Position numbers and translations under genes: made by a program. From Lotus japonicus (taxonomy: Eukaryota; Streptophyta; Magnoliopsida; Fabales; Fabaceae), in the NCBI RefSeq assembly GCF_012489685.1, contig NC_080042.1:61799633-61863632 (forward strand): a stretch of 64,000 nucleotides of DNA, given 5' to 3'. The notes beneath the pieces were generated by a model. The model had not been told where the DNA came from, searched no databases, and saw nothing but the letters and a program-made list of their open reading frames with translations. Below, one piece after another: positions 1-12,100 of this stretch. How positions within the stretch are numbered: position 1 is the first letter of the stretch; every line of letters begins with the position of its first letter.

Positions 1-85
1 GAAATAGGGGGACTTGGTTATTTTCTCATTAGCAACTAACTATTAAACACATAGTCTGTTTTATATAGGAGGCCCTGAACTTGTT
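1..85. repeat. LTR-like repeat fragment
   Basis: A short segment with the phrases ttctcattag, aactaactattaaa and catagtctgttttatata recurs at 59263-59396 and 59938-60068. In the latter region two copies flank a decayed Copia RNase H fragment, so this is probably a piece of a Copia LTR. Its full boundaries lie outside the window on the left. Confidence 0.5.
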
Positions 86-1558
86 TGTTGAAATGCTCCA
101 TTTGGGTCAGACTATGTCCGACAACTTCACATACCTTATCGTTATCAAGGGTTGCAATGACTTGTCCTTCCTTGATATGGTATTGGAGTTCATGGGATGA
201 AATTTAAGGCTGGCTTTGATTTGGACACATTTGTTCATAACTCTTTTTTGGCAATGTATATGAATGCTTGGGTGGTTTTTTACTTCAAGAAGGAAGAAAC
301 TGTGGTGTCTTGGAATACCATGATTACTGGGTACTTAAGGAATAACTGTGCAGAGGTGTTAGGGGTTTGTAACTAAATGATGGATGCTGGTGTGGAGCCT
401 TGATTGTGCTACTGTTGTTTCAGTGTTGCCAGCTTGTGGGCTTTTGAAGAATGCGGAGCTTGGGAGAGAGGTTCATGACTTAGTAAAAGAGAAAGGATCT
501 GGGGGGAACATGGTGGTTAGGAATGCGATGCTGGCCATGTATGTCAAGTGTGGTCTGATGAAAGAAGCATGGTGGTTAGTTAATGGGATGGATGAGTAGG
601 ATGTGGTGACATGGACAACTTTGATTAATGGATATATTCTGAATGGAGAATTGGAGATGCAAGAAGTGCTTTGATGCTTTGTCGGATAATGCTGTTGGAA
701 GGGGTGAAGCCAAATTTAGTTAGTGTAGCTTCTCTGCTGCCTGTGGCAGTTTTGGTTCTTTGAACTATGGCAAGTGCCTTCATGCATGGGCAATAAGGCA
801 AAAGCTTGAGTCTGGGGCCATAGTAGAAACTGCCTTGATTGATATGTATGCCAAATGCAATTGTGGCATCCTTAGTTATAAAATGTTCATGAAATCCTCT
901 AAAAAGAGAACAGCCCCATGGATTGCTGTTGTATCTGGGTTCATACATAGTAGGCTTGCAAGAGAAGTAATTGAACTCTTCAAACAAATGTTAGTGGAAG
1001 ATGTTCAACTTGACAGTGCAATCTTTAATAGTCTTCTTCCTGCATATGCTATTCTTGCTGACCTCAAATAGGCAAGGATATTATTATTTGGAGTTCCATA
1101 ATTGCTGCTTATGGATAGCATGGGCATGGTGAAATGGCCATTTCACTTTTTAATCAGATGGTTCAATCTGGAGTGCAACCAAATCAAGTCACTTTCACCT
1201 TTGTTCTGCATGCTTGCAGCCATGCAAGTTTGGTTCATGAGGGTTTGTTTCTGTTCAAGTTTATGCTTAAACAACATCAAATTATTCCTCTTGATGATCA
1301 CAATACATGCATCATTAATCTTCTTGGCTGTGCTGGACGATTGAATGATGCATATAATCTTCTTAAAACAATGCTTGTAAAAACTAGCCATGTTGCATGG
1401 GGGTGCACTACTTTATGCTGAACTGGGAGAGGTGGCTGGTAGGTGGACTTTTGATCTTGAACCTGAAAACACTGGAAATTATGTTCTGTTGGCAAAACTT
1501 TATGCTGCTATAGGAAGATGGAGAGATGCAGAGAATGCTAGAAAATTATGGTGGGTTT
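70..1558 (+). pseudogene. PPR (PLS-class) protein pseudogene, copy 1
   Basis: Translated pieces in several frames show pentatricopeptide repeats typical of plant organelle RNA-binding and editing factors: SWNTMITGYLRNN, NAMLAMYVKCGLMKEAW, WAIRQKLESGAIVETALIDM, SGVQPNQVTFTFVLHACSH and YVLLAKLYAA. The family acts in mitochondria or chloroplasts, and the arrangement resembles At5g39350-like proteins (recalled, not searched). It is clearly dead. There is a TAA at 374-376, an extra base near 402, a TAG at 597-599 replacing a lysine-like codon, and a TAG at 1069-1071. A deletion then removes the segment that copy 2 has at about 61218-61345, and further frameshifts occur near 650-730 and 1385-1420. 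No start codon or transit peptide can be placed because the 5' part is missing or outside the window. Confidence 0.88.
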
Positions 1559-3060
1559 AAGAAATTACCTGCTCAACATTTAGTTGAGGTGAGAAGTATG
1601 TGAAATAGATATGCTCATATGGATTACAATCAGCTAACCACATTTGCCACAATCATGAAAACTCTATCCAACATACCATTATGTTAACTATGATGGAGAG
1701 AAGGGTCGGTTTTGTTATTGTCCCGAAGACAGTTTTTTTAAGTTATTCATGATTGTCCCTTTACTAAGGTTGTGTGGTCATTGTGTCTGTTACACCTGCG
1801 ACAACCTCTTATTCTCCTGCTCTCTTGATGAGTAGTTGGATTCTTTTGCTCCTCTTAGTTGGTATACTGAATCACAGAGCAAGATATAGCAATCTCATGT
1901 TCCTTGTCATTGCTTGGTTTGTGTGGAACTCATAACCAGTTCATTTTGAGAGCAAAAGTTTTCTGTTGCCATATTTCTTCCTTGAAGTCATGCAATTATC
2001 AATGATTTTGAAACAGCAAGATGCATATACAGAAGCTAATACTGCAGTGTGGAGTATCAATGGAGTTTCCATTTGTTAGATGTGTTGAATTCGGTGCGGA
2101 TGTGTCAGCCTTGGGAAATTCCTGGCCGGTAGGACTGTTCAAATAAAAAAGGTTCACTGAACCATATTAAGAACTGAACTGTGCCGTATTTGTTTTTACC
2201 AAACCATGTTAGTAAATTCATGAACCTGAGCCTCTTAATTTAGAAACAATTCCCGAACCAAATCATTTTATCAATTTAATTCGATTAACCCCAGAAACTA
2301 GAACCTCGTCTAGAGTCTGACAATGAGGACCAACTGTTGGGCTGCTCGTACCGTGCTCTCTCTGATGGGATCATCCACCGTGAAATGCATGGTGTTGACG
2401 TTCTGGGTGATGGGATAATCTGATATGAGGAAGATGGGTCTCACTGCTCTCATCCTCGTTTCGCTGTTGATTTTCCTCAAAACACCATTTGAGGATGTCT
2501 TCAAATTTTGCATTGGTACTGAAATTTCGCTTCTTTTTCCTTTCATTATTTGTTTTTGTAATTTCATATGTTTTCCAATTATTTGAGATGTAGTTTCTAT
2601 ACTCTTTGTTGTGTTTTGATCACTTTGGTACTATGCTTTTGTTGCAAAATTGAATCGTGATTAATTATAATTACAGGGCAGCAGCTATAGCTCTGATGAT
2701 TAGTAAGGATTTTGCTCAAATTTGGAAGATCCAGGCTTGAAGTTATTTTTCTTTGGAACAGAAACTTTTATGGGAAAAAATGAATGCTCCAATCTTGACT
2801 GTATAAACTGAAGACCTGGATAACTTTTGCTGTTTTTTCATGAGTGTATCACTCTTTGCTAAACTTGATAGCTGCTACTCTCTTAGGATTCATGATATTG
2901 AGGAATGTGAATGTCACTAGCGCCGGTTAGAAACTAGTTTCCCCACCATTCCTCAATTACTACTGCGGTTTTAACTGATATTATCTAGACTAGTATTTAA
3001 TTTTTCTGTTATTGTTATCTGGATTTTTCTACCTTAAACTTTATTAGAAGAGGGACCTGT
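1559..3060. other. Duplicated 3' flank of the PPR pseudogene
   Basis: No convincing gene is present. The stretch is alignable to 61856-63335, including the motifs ggttcactgaaccatattaa and gaggaccaactgttgggctg. An open stretch on the minus strand (2310-2567) is not kept intact in the other copy and is not called. Confidence 0.6.
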
Positions 3061-3700
3061 TGAGACCCAACTTCTGCTTCATGGAAACGTGAATAGTACC
3101 CTATTGGTAGCTAAAAGTAAACTACATAAACTTTTCCGGTTCTTTCCACAATGGAAAATTATTCCTATATTCAACTATTTAGATTAAACATACTGGAAAT
3201 GATGCTCGAGAAAAGTTCAGCTTGGAAATATTTGAGCAATGCCATAGTTGTAGACTTCGTTATTTGCATATCATAATGATTACACCTTTACTCCTCTGCA
3301 GCTTGGGAAAATAAAGGTAAAAGAGTTTATTTGAGAGCATGAAAAAGGTTATGATCTCTCAATAATTTCTGTTCCAACGATTCTTGAGATGAAACTCAAT
3401 GACATTATGGAAATATCAAACCCTTAGAATTTTGGTGTTCCGTGTGGGGAAGTGCTGTGATATCTAAAGCAAGAGCAATTATGTCATTGTGGCACAAAAA
3501 ATCTAAAGCCTTTTCTTTGTCCTCTAAACCACAGCAATATACAATATCTGGAGCATATCCAACCTCCATCTCCCTAGCATTGCCTAAACTTGTGTTCTAT
3601 ACTTTTATCATGACCTGAATCCTTTGCTTAGACAACATGGACACTGGTCTTCGGTTTTCACAGAAATCCAACTATAACCAACAATTCTTTTAAGACCAAC
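3061..3700. other. Intergenic, nothing recognised
   Basis: Unique-looking AT-rich DNA after the duplication breakpoint. No ORF of note and no obvious terminal repeats were seen. Confidence 0.5.
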
Positions 3701-3732
3701 TAATATTGATCCCGCGTCATGCACGGATGAAA
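3701..3732 (-). mobile_element. Decayed Helitron-type 3' end, minus orientation
   Basis: The phrase actaatattgatcccg...catgcacgg resembles the reverse complement of the better-preserved end at 56268-56296: a CTAG-like start, a short spacer, then a CCCGTGC/GCACGGG-type hairpin. Substitutions have broken the stem. The element would extend to the right into the AT-rich DNA, but its other end is not visible. Confidence 0.35.
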
Positions 3733-4169
3733 TAAGAGTATGAATAAATGAACAAAATTATAAATTGTACTCAAACATAAGTCAGTAAATTAGCAAGTGT
3801 TAATCAATTACTGGTAAAAACATTCTTATAAATCATATTTACGGTTGTTGAACAAATTTTCTTTACTATTAATCATAAGAATTTTCAACATTTTTCTGTT
3901 TATAACTCTCGAAAGTGACGTATACAATTGATTATGTTCTCATAATAAAAGCAACTACAACTATATAAAATCTTTTAACACAATTAAATTAGGAAATATA
4001 ATAAGTATAAATACCTTATTTTGCTATATAATTTGATACTTATTTTCAAATTTCAAACTGTAATAACAAACAAATTTAAAATTGTAGTAATTGCTTTGAA
4101 AACTGAAATTTTAGTCTAATATTGTACGTAATTGTGTCAAAATATTTAATTTAATTAATTTAATGGTGT
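3733..4169. other. AT-rich non-coding stretch
   Basis: Highly AT-rich, no ORF, no recognised repeat ends apart from the Helitron-like hairpin at its left edge. Confidence 0.5.
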
Positions 4170-4319
4170 GTTCAGCTTCATCATATTCCTAGGACTGCTA
4201 ATGAGGTAGCAGATTGCCTCGCAGGTTTGGGGGCGGAGCTTCAATGCCCGTTCACTCGTTTAGAGGACCCTCCTCCTCAGATTGTTCCCATCTTGGCTTG
4301 GGACTTGTTAGCCTTGTAG
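4170..4319 (+). pseudogene. LINE RNase H-like domain, C-terminal remnant
   Basis: A 49-codon open stretch ending in TAG reads VQLHHIPRTANEVADCLAG followed by a proline-rich tail. The HIPRxxNxxAD motif is the last conserved block of the RNase H-like domain (RVT_3 type) at the C terminus of plant L1-type LINE polyproteins and related host-reverse-transcriptase fragments. Only this terminal block survives. It is followed by a short A-run (4345-4353), as expected for a LINE 3' end. Non-functional. Confidence 0.7.
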
Positions 4320-5640
4320 TTGTCGTTTAATTTTCCGAAGCACCAAAAAAAATTATGAAATGTTTTTTTTTTGTGGAGAATAAATTAGGAAATATATGAA
4401 CGAAATGAAAATTGTAACTATCTACATTTAAACTCAAACAATAAATAAAAATTTAATAAAATATTAACTTATCAATTATACATAAATTTTGATTTATCAA
4501 TTATACATATATTTTAATTATCGTATACTTTTTCTTACCCTAGATGAATTTCTTACATATATTTTTTACAAAATTATTAAATTCAATTAAAATAATTTAA
4601 ATTTTAATTCTCGTATGTTCCGATATTTTTTTGTTTCTTTTTGGTATCCTAGTCGAATTTAAATCTTATTTATATTTTAATAAATAATTTAATTTAATTT
4701 TTCAAATTTTAAATTTAATAATTAAGATGTCCAATTTATTACTTTTCTATCTTAGTACATATTTAGATCAATTATTTTGAATTTGTATTAATTTACAACA
4801 TCATTTTGGGAAACAATTTTCAAATTTCAAAATTAATCATCTCACATTTAATACCGTAGGAAATAAAGAAAAATGGAATATGAAATTATTGAATTTCAAA
4901 ATTACTAAAAAAATCAGAATATAAATATGACATCATCTAACTACTAATAATAATATGAGAAAGAAATTAAAACTACTTAAGATAGGCAAAGCATGAGTGG
5001 GTGATACTTGTCAGAGTTACTATTTTTCAGTTTCAAAGATAATTATATCGTACATAATATCTTTCATCCTTTTCGACGACAATAGTCTCTTCCCATCTGC
5101 ATTTAGCAACTACAAGCTTGAGCAAAAGAGCCAGAACAATGTCGAGTCAGATGGAATAAATAATTTTATATACTAGCAAGTACTGAATATTGAAAGAAAG
5201 GAAGAAAATCACTGTACACTAGTTAAGAATTTTATATGTTAGCAAGCGTTGAATATTAATCAATGACTCATCCTTTGAGTATTAATAAGGTACTTCTCCT
5301 ACGAGTATGGTTGCGATAGACTCCTCCCCAATATTTTTTAACAAGCTTTTTCATGCTCAACAAGTATTCTTTCTCAAGCCTTTTCAAACTCATTGAGTTT
5401 GTCAGAGACTCGTCTCCAATGTTACAGAAAGATGAGGAAGAAACTTTAAATCTTAGCATCAATCTCAATGACCTGTGGATCAATGGAAAGCATGACAAGC
5501 AACAAGCAAGATGAGGGAATTTTCTCAACACACCAAAAAACCAAATCAGTGAGAACTTCCTTAAACCCTCTACTTTTAACTTGATTTATGTTTCCATGAA
5601 ATTTGGAAGTGCAAGCAATGTGATGGTCCAGTTGTGTCAC
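4320..5640. other. AT-rich intergenic DNA
   Basis: Very AT-rich DNA with no coding signal. The minus-strand open frames at 5268-5649 have no recognisable domain and no homologous look, so they are not called genes. Confidence 0.5.
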
Positions 5641-5649
5641 AATTTGCAT

Positions 5650-6120
5650 GATCTAAAGGATCTGATGCAATTTGCGATAAACCCCGGATAGAACTATGAG
5701 TTCGGGAAAATCTATCAAAGACTTTAAAATTGAGCTTCTTAGGAGACAACCCATGTCCAGGTTTGGTTTAATTTTGTCTTTGTGTTTCTTTGTTATTTTT
5801 ATTGCTTAAATAAATAAATAAATAAATAAAGTTTGGGGTGTGTTGCTTGCACGCATGTGTGTGCACCACACTTAGTTGAAATTCAAGATTGATTGGGTTT
5901 GCAAAACGGATGCAAGTGCAATGAGTTCTATCATGGAAAATTGGAAATTTCATTTCATGATCATCACAGGATATTTTTGGTATATTTGACGGGCATGGGG
6001 ATACAAAAGCTTCAGAATTCGCTGCACATAACATGGAAAAGATACATTAGATGAGGTGATTAGGCGAGATCGGAGTGATATTGAGGAGGCAATGACGCAT
6101 TGTTATTTGTTAACCCAACA
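5650..6120. other. Possible Athila/Tat-type retroelement remnant
   Basis: The phrase gagcttcttaggagacaacc near 5730 resembles the segment that often follows the gag-pol or env ORFs of Athila/Tat Ty3 elements. It is followed by an (AAAT)n run at about 5810-5830. No ORF, primer site or LTR end could be confirmed, so this is a weak call based on recalled similarity. Confidence 0.3.
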
Positions 6121-6400
6121 TACTACAAGAAAAAGGGCATTTTGCGGCGGTCATATTGCGGCGGTTACGGGAAACCGCCGCAAAAACGTGTTCTACGGCG
6201 GTTAGTGAGACCGACGCAAGTATGTTAACTTCGCTGCGGTTGTAAGGCGTTTAGCGGCGGTTGGAAAGTGTTTTTTTTTTAAATAAAATAAAATCCGTAG
6301 CGGCGGTTGAAACCGCCGCAATGTACTAATCATGTGCGGCGGTTTGTTTTTTTTTTTTTTAAAATACCCTGCGGCGGTTGGGCCTTACAACTGCCGCAGG
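6121..6400. repeat. CACTA left terminal and subterminal repeat array
   Basis: After the terminal inverted repeat, the motif GCGGCGGTT and its complement AACCGCCGC recur many times in both orientations (for example 6143, 6160, 6172, 6260, 6301, 6310, 6335 and 6372). In En/Spm such subterminal motifs bind the small TNPA protein to align the ends. The same motif is used at the right end. Confidence 0.85.
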
Positions 6401-7040
6401 CCTTAAAATAATATCACGAAAATTTTCAGTTTCCCTCACTTATTTCCCCCAATTTTACTTTCCCTCCTATAAAAAAAAAACTTTCGCTCTTACCCCCAAA
6501 CCCTTCGTTCTTTACTCTCACGTTCTGTGCTTCCCTGTCATGTTCCGTTCTTCAACGTCTATGGTGATTGAGGCGGTTAGCTAGGTTTGTTCTCTTCTCC
6601 TCTCCTCTCCCCTCCTCTCATCTCCTCTCTCGCGACTGGTCTCTCTTCCCTGGCTGGTTTCACTTTCACTCTTTCACAATCCCTAATTTTGATTTCTTCA
6701 TGTTTGTTCAGGCTGAGGTTGATTTCGATTTAACAATTGCGCTTGTGTCTGGAGAGGAAATTTCACAATTTTAAGGTTCGTTTCCCTCATCTCCTTGTTC
6801 CTGTGGAGCGTCGCCGCCGTGCCGTCACAGACTCGCGGCACCACGCCCCTCTTTGTTCGAAAGCGCAGACCCAACCTCCAGCTTCGTCAAGGTACACACT
6901 GATTTGGGGAGGACTTTATTTTTGTAACACTAATCTCTCTTGTTATTGTTGTTTTTATCTAGCTATGTTGAATATTGGATAAGGAGCAAGAGATTGTGCT
7001 TCTGTTTGAACATGGATTAGAATGAGTAGATAGAAATTTG
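6401..7040 (+). other. CACTA 5' leader region
   Basis: The leader is CT-rich, with several splice-like junctions (an acceptor-like ttgttcag before 6711, a donor-like context around 6891) and a short GC-rich block at 6808-6890. The small ORFs here (6378-6982) have no recognisable domain. It is probably the untranslated leader and first introns of the transposase transcript. Confidence 0.45.
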
Positions 7041-7904
7041 TAGTGGCGGAGTCAGGGGGAGGCATGGTCATGCCATAGTACCCCCCATTATTTTAATTTT
7101 CTTTGCCAATACCCCATAAAAATATATACAGCACCACCCTCACCAAATATATATTACCTCTTTGACTTAGTTTCGTCCCATAAAATGACAAAGACAAATC
7201 ACTTCAAATCTTTTATATTATACTTTACAAGCTAGCTAGTTTTTATCTCTTCACCTTTTAGTTTTGCTGAAGAAAGGTAACTTAGAACATTTGGGGTTCT
7301 TTTGGCTTTTGCTGTGCTGATGTGCTCTAGTACTGAGACGTGAGTTGTCTGTTGTTGTTTTTCTTTTATTTTAATGTATGTTTGCAATTCCAAACTTTTT
7401 CATTCAGTTTTTCACATACTCACTGCCAATAATTTCACTTCTCCACTTCTATTTCGTGTGCTATTTTGTGCCCTATCTGTGTGTGCAAACTTATAATTTT
7501 GAGTTTTTGACTCAATCTGCAAATTGGATGCTCTAATTTTGACTGAATATGCATATTGGTGCTACTCAATTCCACTCACATTTTAGTAACTTTTTTATCC
7601 GGCCTTCTTGGTAACTAATCTCCCCCACATTTTAGATTCTTTTGATTAGTTAGATTTGATGATCCTTCCTGTTAATTATTACAGCTTCGTGGTCACTGAG
7701 ATAATGCTTTTGTTGATGGAAAGTTATATCTTCAACACCAAAAATTAACCCATATCTTTCTATCTTTTTAATTTTTTTTTTCACTACATCTACTTGCATA
7801 GTACAATAGGATTAAATTACTCTATTTAGAATTTAATTTTTTTTAGAAATTATATGCACTTTAGTCTTGGCCACCCCGAGATGAGAATGCTGCCTCCGCC
7901 ACTG
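7041..7904. mobile_element. Nested non-autonomous hAT-like element
   Basis: The left end is TAGTGGCGGAG and the right end is CTCCGCCACTG, an imperfect terminal inverted repeat. It is flanked by identical 8-bp copies of GAAATTTG (7033-7040 and 7905-7912). An 8-bp target duplication with this kind of TIR fits the hAT superfamily. The 864-bp interior has no transposase. It interrupts the CACTA leader and is therefore younger than the CACTA insertion. Confidence 0.8.
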
Positions 7905-8862
7905 GAAATTTGTATTGATTGAATGGATCTTTTGTTCAATGAATTGGCATAAAAAATTACTGTTAACCATTGTTAGTATACAATTGGTTTCGATTGTTCA
8001 TCGTTTTGCATACATATTCTGAGATATTAGTTTCATATTTGTGGTGTGATTGAGCTTTTGAGGGTTTGTTTCTGAGTTGTGATATATTTCCTGATATAAG
8101 GTGTTTGATGAATATGGGATAATCCCAGCTGTGCTTCAATGTTGTTGGTTTCATGGCTTTTATGATATTTAATTGTTTACCTATATTTTTGTAAAAATCA
8201 CCAGTTGTACGTCCTGTGATTTTTGTATCTATTTGTTTTGTGCTATCCTGCAACTTGCATAGATGATAATCTTTTGGCTTCTAGAAAGGTCATTTTAAGT
8301 GTGAAAGGCATTGATGGGGGCATGTTCTAGAGGACAAGTTATGTGAGAAAATTAAGATTAGTGTGTGAGTGAAAATTTATTCAGTCCAGACATTTTGGAT
8401 TTTAAGATCCAACCAAGGCATAACATTTGGCCAATTATATAATTAATCAAATCTGACCAGAGAGAATGTGGCAAAATCACTTCAATGGTATGGCCAAACC
8501 TTGTTTATTAATTATCAGCAACATAGTCTTTATGTTTATTAGTAAGTGGAAAAGGCTTGATTGTTATTTGTATTTTTGGCTTTCATTCATTAGATCCATT
8601 TTATATATATGCTATATAAACTAATGTTTCTACCATTATATATAATGTGTAGATCTCAAAAGAACTCCACCAAAGCCAGCAACTTGGGAGCCAATAATTG
8701 AACAGTAAGTGATTTTTTTTTGGATAACTGGTTGGTTAATAGCATGTTTAGATTGATGGTTAATAAACCTTAAATCGAAATTTTGTAACTTATTCTCAAA
8801 AGTGATTGTAATTGTTGACTTGTGATTGTTATTCTGAAAGCAAAAAAAAAAAAAGTAAGGCA

Positions 8863-8925
<63 letters not shown>

Positions 8926-9114
8926 AGCATAAAAAGCTTGCGCATAAAAGGTTTTGGTACTGATTTCTTGTGATTGTTATGGTGCTCTTGTTGTGTTGTT
9001 TTTCTTTTGACATTGTTTACTAATGTTATAGGAGTTAATTTGCAATCTTTTCGTCTTCACATTTGTTCTGTTGTAAATGTTACTATTTTTTATTGATTAC
9101 TACAGAAAGTAGCA
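7905..9114. other. CACTA 5' non-coding region
   Basis: AT-rich sequence between the nested hAT and the transposase start. It holds an (AT)n microsatellite and no supported ORF. It is probably leader or intron of the transposase transcript. Confidence 0.5.
8865..8922. repeat. (AT)n microsatellite
   Basis: An uninterrupted AT dinucleotide run of about 58 bp, likely to vary in length. Confidence 0.97.
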
Positions 9115-12100
9115 ATGGATAAGTCATGGATTTTGTTGCCACGAAATTCACCTGCATATCAGGAAGGGGTTAAGGGATTTTTAGACTTTGCCTTTGAGTG
9201 TAGTTCTGTTGATGGTGCAATATTATGCCCTTGTGGTCTATGCAATTTTAGAAAGTGGCTGACTAGGGATGTAGTGTATGAGCACTTAGTTATTAAGCAA
9301 TTCCCGAGAAATTACACCTTTTGGTTTGATCATGGCGAGTCCCATGAAGTGGAAACTGAAAACAATGGTACTGCCAATGTGTCAAGTTTAGGACCAAACA
9401 TTGTGAATGATGAAGATCCTATCCGAAACATGGTCAATGAAGCTTTTGGGGTCGATATGCATCGTGACAATGAATCAAATGAAGGCGTCAGCCAAGGTGA
9501 AGGACCAATGCCAAATGTTGGGCCACAAGGAAATCAAGCTAGAGAGTTTTATGAGTTGGCAAAAGATGGGGAACAACCATTATACGAAGGGTGCACACGG
9601 TATTCTAAACTTTCTTTTATAGTGAAGCTGTATCATATCAAATGCATGTGCAAGATGACTGATAAGGCAATGACAATGATAATAGAACAACTACATGATG
9701 CATTTGAACATGCACAAATTCCAAGTTCATTTTACGAGGCAAAGAAATATATAACCAAACTTGGTTTGGGCTATGAAAAGATACATGCATGTCCAAGAAA
9801 TTGTATGTTGTATTGGGGTGCGGATGAAAACAGGGAACAATGCAAAACTTGTACCATGTCTAGATGGAGAGAACCGAGTGGAAATGGTGAGAATCCGGTG
9901 TCAGAAGTTGTCAAGTGCAAGAAGAAAGTGCCTCGAAAAGTTCTTCGTTACTTTCCTTTGAAGCCTCGATTGCAAAGATTGTTTTTGTCTTCAAAGACTG
10001 CTAATGATATGAGATGGCATGTTGTGTCTGCTAATAACGATGGCATGATCAGGCATCCCAGAGACTCTGAAGCTTGGCAGCATTTTGACTCAAAAAACAC
10101 TGATTTTAGTAAAGATCCACGAAATGTTCGTCTTGGTTTAGCTTCTGATGGTTTTAATCCTCATAGTTTATTGAGTGCGAGTAATAGCATCTGGCCCGTT
10201 ATTCTCATACCCTACAACACTCCTCCGTGGGTGTGTATGAAGCCGACATCTTTTATCCTTTCAATGATAATTCCTGGTAAAAAACAACCAGGAAATGATA
10301 TAGATGTTTACTTGCAGCCTCTAATCAAGGAGTTGAAGGAATTATGGCATGATGGTGTAGATGCTTATGATGCGTCGACGAAGGAGATGTTCAAATTACA
10401 TGCTGCTTTGATGTGGACAATCAGTGACTTCCCTGGGCTTTCTGTTCTCTCTGGATGGAACACCTACACAGGACTGGCATGTCCTACATGTAATTTTGAC
10501 TCGGTCCCGTGCCGCCTTAAGCACAGTTTAAAGTGGTGTTTTATGGGTCACCGTCGATTTCTTGATAGGAGACATAAATTTAGATTGAACAAGATTCGGT
10601 TTAATGGACAACAAGAGTTACGTGATGCACCAAAATCTTTGTCAGGCTCAGATATTTTTGCACAGGTTAAGGACATTAAGGTCATCTTTGGCAGAAAAGA
10701 TAAAACAAGTGGAAAGAGAAAAAGGTCACTTGGTGAGAGAGTTCCCTCAGAAAACACCCAACAATGGAAGAAGAAAAGCATATTTTTCGAGCTTCCATAT
10801 TGGGAGCACAATAAGTTGCGTCACAATCTTGATGTCATGCACATCGAAAAGAACGTCTGTGAAAATATCCTATTCACCTTGCTGAATGATGGAGGTCAAA
10901 AGATCACTTGAAAGCTCGAAAAGACCTACAAGCCATGGGCTTTAGGCATGATCTTTGGCCAGATGAGAATGGAAAATATCCTTTAGCTATTTATACAATG
11001 ACCAATCAAGGAAAGAAATCCTTTTTAACAAGTTTAAGCAATATCACAGTGCCAGATGGTTATTCAAGCAACATTTCTAGGGGCATTGATTTGGACAATT
11101 TTCGAGTGAGTGGGATGCTTAAAAGCCACGATTTTCATGTATTGATGGAGCAATTGCTACCGCTGGCCATGCGGACAACATTGCCCAATGAAGTCTCAAA
11201 AGTTTTGAATGGATTGGGCTCATTCTTTAGGCAATTGTGCGGAAAAGCTTTGAGTGTGGCTGATTTAGATCGAATGCAGCATGATATTGTGCTCACTCTA
11301 TGTAACATGGAAATTTTATTTCCCCCTTCATTCTTCACTGTCATGGTCCATTTAATTGTTCACCTTGTTGACGAAGCTAAACTTGGAGGCCCCGTATATT
11401 ACCGATGGATGTACCCTGTAGAGAGGTAAACATGAACTACTTCTAAACTTTTTTTTTTTAATTTCGTGATTTCTACCGTGATATACATCAACTATCAAAT
11501 GTCTCTTTTGATTAGGTACTTAGGATTACTAAAATCATACGTGCACAACAGGGCACAAGCCACAGGCTCCATTGCAGAAGGTTACCTAATGCAAGAAATC
11601 CTAACATTTTGTTCAAGGTACCTCGATGATATTGAGACCGTATGGAATCGACCACGTCGTGTTGATGATGAACCTAATGATATGCAACCGGAAACACGGG
11701 TAGCTGAATTGTTTCCTAAAGTGGGAAAACCAGTTGGTTGCTCTTCATATTTCACCCTTTCATCCATTGAAAGGTTACAAGCTCATCGACACATTCTAAC
11801 CAATTGCCCAATAGTTGATCAATATTTACAGTAAGCACTTCAAACGACATACTTGATCCATCTTTTTACATGCCTACTAACTTATATCTATATAGGGAAT
11901 ATAGAGATGTTGTGCGGAGGAAACTAAGAAGGCACACAAGGAGTGCGACTGAGATAGACAAGAAGGTTCATAAAGAGTTTGCCGATCGGTTCTATAATCA
12001 TGTAAGAAAAAACTCAATCAATGTCAAATGAATATTCATGCATGTTTGTATTTAACACACCACTAACACATGTATTCTGTTTAGATTTTTAAAAATGCGG

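Larger units (their letters stand above)
1..3060 (+). repeat. Segmental duplication, copy 1
   Basis: This segment matches about 59925-63335 in the same orientation, including an LTR-like start, a PPR pseudogene and about 1.5 kb of 3' flank. Similarity is visible almost base by base with scattered substitutions and indels. The two copies part after the shared phrase agaagaggga near 3055 and 63330. Copy 1 lacks about 130 bp present in copy 2 (61218-61345) and lacks the 160-bp internal duplication of copy 2. Confidence 0.9.

Noticed and set aside
6140..6400. Regularly repeated short GC-rich motif reminiscent of a CRISPR-like array
   Set aside because: Repeats are 9-10 bp, in both orientations and within CACTA termini of a plant genome; they are subterminal transposase-binding-type repeats.
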